A program made the translations under genes and the position numbers. A stretch of DNA of 8,550 bases. It comes from Candidatus Cloacimonas sp. (lineage in GTDB: Bacteria; Cloacimonadota; Cloacimonadia; Cloacimonadales; Cloacimonadaceae). Of this stretch, positions 5,847-8,550 are shown one piece after another (within the stretch, counting starts at the first letter, position 1; each line of letters opens with the position of its first letter). The stretch covers positions 1 through 8,550 of the forward strand of contig DAONFA010000007.1 of assembly GCA_035403355.1 (NCBI GenBank), given 5' to 3'. The notes below the pieces were generated by a model, which did no database searches, was not told the origin of the DNA, and saw only the letters and a program-made list of their open reading frames with translations.

Positions 5847-6392
5847 TTAGTTATATTGTTTAGCAATATCCATTCCGCGTTTGATGGCAGCAAGGTTTTT
5901 CGTTAGTAAATCGGGATTTTTTTCTTGCATAAAGGAAGTTAAGTTACCTTCCAGAGTTTCGTATTTTATAATATCGGTTTTACCAATTACAACCCCGGTC
6001 GCCACCATATTCAGCACAATTATACTGCCGAGCTGAGTAGCAATATCATTCATCGGAACGGCAATTTGAATAATATCTTCGCGTTTACATCCACGAGGGC
6101 ACATATTGGTGTTATAAATTAAGATACCACCGGAACGCATAGAAGGAGCAAATTTATCTATTGAGGGCTGATTTAAAGCCACCAACACATCTGGGAAGCT
6201 AACAATTGGCGAGGCAATCGGCTCAGTAGAAACCACCGTAGAAACATTGGCAGTTCCACCTCTCATTTCCGGTCCGTAAGAAGGCAGCCAGGAAACATTT
6301 TTCCCTTCCTGCATTGCTGCCTGAGCAATGAATTTGCCTATAGTAAGAACACCTTGACCGCCAAAACCGGCACAAATCATTTCTATAGTCAT
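5847..6392 (-). CDS. korC: 2-oxoacid:ferredoxin oxidoreductase, gamma subunit
   Basis: The 181-residue protein is a complete gamma subunit of the KorC/VorC type. It opens with the nucleotide-fold motif GFGGQGVL (9-16) and continues with LPSYGPEMRGGTANVS (36-51), the characteristic block of this family, then SPIVSFPDVLVALNQPS (61-77). In the complex the gamma subunit packs on the alpha/beta core and helps bind CoA. Its ATG (6392-6390) shares one base with the TAA of the beta gene (TAATG), and AAGGAG (6405-6400) lies 7 bases upstream inside the beta gene, so translation is probably coupled. It is the last gene of the operon, with a stem-loop 16 bases after its stop. The symbol follows the KEGG naming of subunits; the substrate is not fixed by this subunit. 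Confidence 0.93.
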   Translation of the reverse strand: MTIEMICAGFGGQGVLTIGKFIAQAAMQEGKNVSWLPSYGPEMRGGTANVSTVVSTEPIASPIVSFPDVLVALNQPSIDKFAPSMRSGGILIYNTNMCPRGCKREDIIQIAVPMNDIATQLGSIIVLNMVATGVVIGKTDIIKYETLEGNLTSFMQEKNPDLLTKNLAAIKRGMDIAKQYN

Positions 6393-7141
6393 TATTCCAC
6401 TCCTTCGCCTTTATCACGATAAACGCCTAATTTGAAGAAAGGCAGCATATTTTCCTTTGCCCATTGTCTTGCCTGTTCGGGTTCATAACCCCAATTGGTA
6501 GGGCAGGTGCTGATAAATTCTATAAAAGTAAAACCGCGATTTTCCTTATTATAGCGAATAGCTTTGTTCACGGCTCTTTTAGCTTTAATAATATCGGCAG
6601 GGCTTAGAAGGGAAACCCTTTCAATATAATAGGGGGCTACTAAAGTTGCCAGCAATTCGCAAACCCGAATAGGATAACCGATATCATCTACATTCCTGCC
6701 GTAAGGACTGGTGGTTGTTTTCATATTAGGTAAAGTTGTGGGAGCCATTTGTCCGCCTGTCATACCATAAATTGCATTATTAACGAAGAAAACGCTTATC
6801 TTTTCTCCGCGATTGGCAGAATGAACAATTTCCGCAGTTCCGATAGCAGCTAAATCACCATCTCCTTGATAGGTAAATATATGCATATCGGGACGGGCTC
6901 TTTTTATGCCTGTAGCAACGGCAGGAGCGCGTCCATGAGCTGCTTCAGCCATATCACAATTAAAATAGTTATAGGCAAAAACAGCGCAACCGACAGGTGC
7001 CACACCGGCTATTTGATTGATTAAACCATTCTCATCAATTGCCTCGGCAATTAAACGATGAGCTACTCCATGCATACATCCGGGACAGTAATGGAAAGGG
7101 ACTTTAGTAAGTGCTTCAGGGCGTTTTGCAATAATTTCCAT
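6392..7141 (-). CDS. korB: 2-oxoacid:ferredoxin oxidoreductase, beta subunit (thiamine diphosphate-binding)
   Basis: The 249-residue protein carries the thiamine diphosphate motif: GDGDLAAIG (93-101) through NN at 121-122, followed by IYGMTGGQMAPTT (124-136). Near the N-terminus HYCPGCMHG (17-25) has the conserved Cys19-x-x-Cys22, and GCAVFAYNYFNCD plus AEAAHGRAPAVATGIKRARP complete the beta-subunit pattern. This subunit binds the TPP cofactor on which the 2-oxoacid is decarboxylated, passing electrons to ferredoxin through iron-sulfur clusters of the complex. It starts at ATG 7141 with AAGGAGG five bases upstream, 15 bases after the alpha gene, and its stop overlaps the gamma start by one base. 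Sequence alone cannot settle whether the substrate is 2-oxoglutarate, 2-oxoisovalerate or another 2-oxoacid. Confidence 0.95.
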   Translation of the reverse strand: MEIIAKRPEALTKVPFHYCPGCMHGVAHRLIAEAIDENGLINQIAGVAPVGCAVFAYNYFNCDMAEAAHGRAPAVATGIKRARPDMHIFTYQGDGDLAAIGTAEIVHSANRGEKISVFFVNNAIYGMTGGQMAPTTLPNMKTTTSPYGRNVDDIGYPIRVCELLATLVAPYYIERVSLLSPADIIKAKRAVNKAIRYNKENRGFTFIEFISTCPTNWGYEPEQARQWAKENMLPFFKLGVYRDKGEGVE

Positions 7142-7156
7142 TTTTTCCTCCTTCCT

Positions 7157-8236
7157 TTAAAAACATTCTTCCAGTTTTTCTTTGATTTCAGCGGGAGTAA
7201 AAACAACGCCTCCCACTTTTCCCCAAAAATCAACCGGAACCTTTCCTTCTACAGCAATTTTTACATCTTCTACCATTTGTCCCGAATTGAGTTCAAATAC
7301 ATATACCTTTTTCACATTTTTCCCGATTGCCTGTTTGATTGCTTCATAGGGATAGGGCCAAACGCGAATAGGACGAATTAAACCAACGCTTTTACCTTCT
7401 TTTTGAACTTCGTTAATAGCCGATTTTACTACCCGGCTGGCAGTTCCCCAGGCAACGCACAACACTTCGTTATCATCCGAAATGTTATAGGTCTCATAGC
7501 GAATTTCGTTTTTTTGGATTTCGGCATATTTTTTTAATAGACCTAAAACATGCTGTTCCAAAACCTGGGGGTCAAGTTCCAGAGAATTTATTTCATGATG
7601 GTGTTTTTTATCACCATCTTCATTGGGACAAATACACCAGGAAAGATGTTGATTGGCAAGTTCTTGCAATTCTGCATCTGTTTTTGCCGGTTTAAATTCA
7701 ACGGGCTCCATCATTTGCCCCAGCATTCCATCGGCAAGAATCATAACGGGATTGCGATATTTATCTGCCAAATCAAATGCTTCACTTGCCATATCGGCAA
7801 ATTCCTGAACTGAACTCGGAGCCAAAACAATTAAACGATAATCGCCATGGCCTCCGCCTTTAGTTGCTTGAAAATAATCACCTTGTGCGGGCTGGATATC
7901 TCCCAAACCGGGACCACCGCGTTGAACATTAACAACAACGCAGGGAAGTTCTGCTCCGGCAATATAAGATAGACCTTCCATTTTCAGTGAAATGCCCGGA
8001 GAGGAAGAAGAAGTCATTACTCTTTTTCCACTTCCGGCAGCTCCGTAAACCATATTAATGGCAGCAACTTCACTTTCCGCTTGAATAAAGGTTCCTTTAA
8101 CCTTGGGCATCATCTTTGCCATATATTCAATTAATTCGCTTTGGGGGGTGATGGGATAGGCAAAATACAAACGACAGCCACTGCGAATAGCCGCTTCTGC
8201 AATTGCCTCATTTCCTTTCATTAAAATTTTGGACAT
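7157..8236 (-). CDS. vorB: 2-oxoacid:ferredoxin oxidoreductase, alpha subunit, VorB type
   Basis: The 359-residue alpha subunit has the pyrimidine-binding domain I motif YPITPQSEL (27-35), QAESEVAAINMVYGAA (52-67), TSSSSPGISL (75-84) and RGGPGLG (106-112). The block GGGHGDYRLIVLAPSSVQE (127-145) closely resembles subunits annotated as 3-methyl-2-oxobutanoate dehydrogenase VorB in clostridia and other anaerobes. A C-terminal domain II follows, with VELN-like YVFELNSGQM. With the beta, gamma and delta subunits it converts a branched-chain or related 2-oxoacid and CoA to acyl-CoA, CO2 and reduced ferredoxin, a step in amino-acid fermentation or, in reverse, synthesis. It starts at ATG 8236, 8 bases after the delta gene, whose TGA forms part of its GAGG ribosome binding site. 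Family assignment is secure; the exact substrate is inferred from resemblance. Confidence 0.95.
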   Translation of the reverse strand: MSKILMKGNEAIAEAAIRSGCRLYFAYPITPQSELIEYMAKMMPKVKGTFIQAESEVAAINMVYGAAGSGKRVMTSSSSPGISLKMEGLSYIAGAELPCVVVNVQRGGPGLGDIQPAQGDYFQATKGGGHGDYRLIVLAPSSVQEFADMASEAFDLADKYRNPVMILADGMLGQMMEPVEFKPAKTDAELQELANQHLSWCICPNEDGDKKHHHEINSLELDPQVLEQHVLGLLKKYAEIQKNEIRYETYNISDDNEVLCVAWGTASRVVKSAINEVQKEGKSVGLIRPIRVWPYPYEAIKQAIGKNVKKVYVFELNSGQMVEDVKIAVEGKVPVDFWGKVGGVVFTPAEIKEKLEECF

Positions 8237-8244
8237 TTATAACC

Positions 8245-8448
8245 TCACTTCTCAATCGTTATTGCCACATCGGGACAGGTTATATAACACATTTTGCAGG
8301 CAGTACATTTTTCCTGCTCAATACACTCGGCATAGTTGTAACCCTTGGCATTAATATTTTCCGATAAGCGGATAATCTTCCGGGGACAAGCATTAATGCA
8401 CAAGCCGCAACCTTTGCAATAATTGGGGTCAACAGTCATTCTTGGCAT
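8245..8448 (-). CDS. korD: 2-oxoacid:ferredoxin oxidoreductase, delta subunit (2[4Fe-4S] ferredoxin)
   Basis: The 67-residue protein has two [4Fe-4S] ligand sets: Cys11, 14, 17 and 21 (CKGCGLCINACP) and Cys48, 51, 54 and 58 (CTACKMCYITCP), plus an extra Cys42. It serves as the electron-transfer subunit between the TPP site and free ferredoxin. The ATG at 8448 was chosen because GAGGT lies 7 bases upstream; the frame is open for 16 codons more, but that stretch is lysine-rich and overlaps the likely promoter. A later ATG at codon 4 is possible. It is the first gene of the operon, and the delta-alpha-beta-gamma order is common for Vor/Kor clusters. Confidence 0.93.
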   Translation of the reverse strand: MPRMTVDPNYCKGCGLCINACPRKIIRLSENINAKGYNYAECIEQEKCTACKMCYITCPDVAITIEK

Positions 8449-8486
8449 ATCAAACACCTCACTTTTCTTATTTTTTTCCTTTCTGT

Positions 8487-8517
8487 GATAAACCATTTTT
8501 TTGCCTTATTCTGTCAA
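8487..8517 (-). promoter_or_regulatory. Candidate promoter of the oxidoreductase operon
   Basis: A perfect TTGACA (8517-8512, minus strand) is followed after 19 bases by TTTATC (8492-8487), preceded by TGG like an extended -10; a GTTTAT reading gives 18-base spacing. The -10 is poor (three of six) and the spacing long, so strength is uncertain. It would start transcription near 8481 and leave a leader of about 33 bases to the delta-subunit ATG. Confidence 0.4.
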
Positions 8518-8550
8518 ACTATTTCTTTTTAAAACCGGAGGAACGACATC

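Noticed and set aside
8449..8496. 16-codon extension of the ferredoxin-like subunit
   Set aside because: It overlaps the likely promoter -10 region, is lysine-rich, and the well-spaced GAGGT supports the ATG at 8448.
8506..8550. C-terminal end of a further minus-strand gene (open from the edge to a TAA at 8506-8508)
   Set aside because: Only 14 codons are visible, the other two frames also run some way before stopping, and the candidate TTGACA lies inside it; too short to support as a gene.
1..8550. CRISPR arrays, tRNA or rRNA genes, integrases, known riboswitches
   Set aside because: No spaced direct repeats, cloverleaf-type sequences or matching protein motifs were seen on either strand.

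Overview
The window reads as a piece of chromosome from an anaerobic, fairly AT-rich bacterium. The strongest clue is a complete four-subunit 2-oxoacid:ferredoxin oxidoreductase operon of the VorB/Kor type, an enzyme typical of strict anaerobes that ferment amino acids. The combination of gene types and style of intergenic DNA would fit Cloacimonadota or a relative in the FCB group, but that placement is an impression, not something the sequence proves. Every convincing gene lies on the minus strand, so transcription runs from high to low coordinates.

Layout in transcription order: (1) 8448-5847, an operon encoding ferredoxin-like delta, alpha (VorB), beta (TPP-binding) and gamma subunits. 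It has good Shine-Dalgarno sites, gaps of 8 and 15 bases and a final one-base overlap, preceded by a candidate promoter. It should oxidise a 2-oxoacid plus CoA to acyl-CoA and CO2 while reducing ferredoxin. (2) 5846-5601, a gene-free stretch with three inverted repeats, one of which is probably the operon terminator. (3) 5600-2731, a second likely operon: a DUF2007-like domain fused to orotate phosphoribosyltransferase (PyrE), a two-part protein with an unrecognised N-terminal half and a SAM methyltransferase C-terminal half, and ribonuclease HII starting at TTG. (4) 2730-1870, about 860 bases without a convincing intact gene but rich in repeats: a heptanucleotide-periodic tract, a long hairpin, four 9-base units, and a 197-bp element of two 89-bp tandem copies bounded by 14-bp inverted repeats and carrying an intrinsic terminator. 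It also holds a possibly decayed reading frame. (5) 1869-1, the first 623 codons of a large AAA+ ATPase that runs off the left edge, with its own promoter and ribosome binding site and visibly higher GC than its neighbours.

The two operons are housekeeping and energy metabolism. No defence system, CRISPR array, integrase or tRNA is visible. The parts most worth a second look are the AAA+ protein (large unassigned N-terminal region, Asn-Glu Walker B, shifted base composition), the composite repeat element at 2290-2486, the DUF2007-PyrE fusion and the N-terminal half of the methyltransferase protein.
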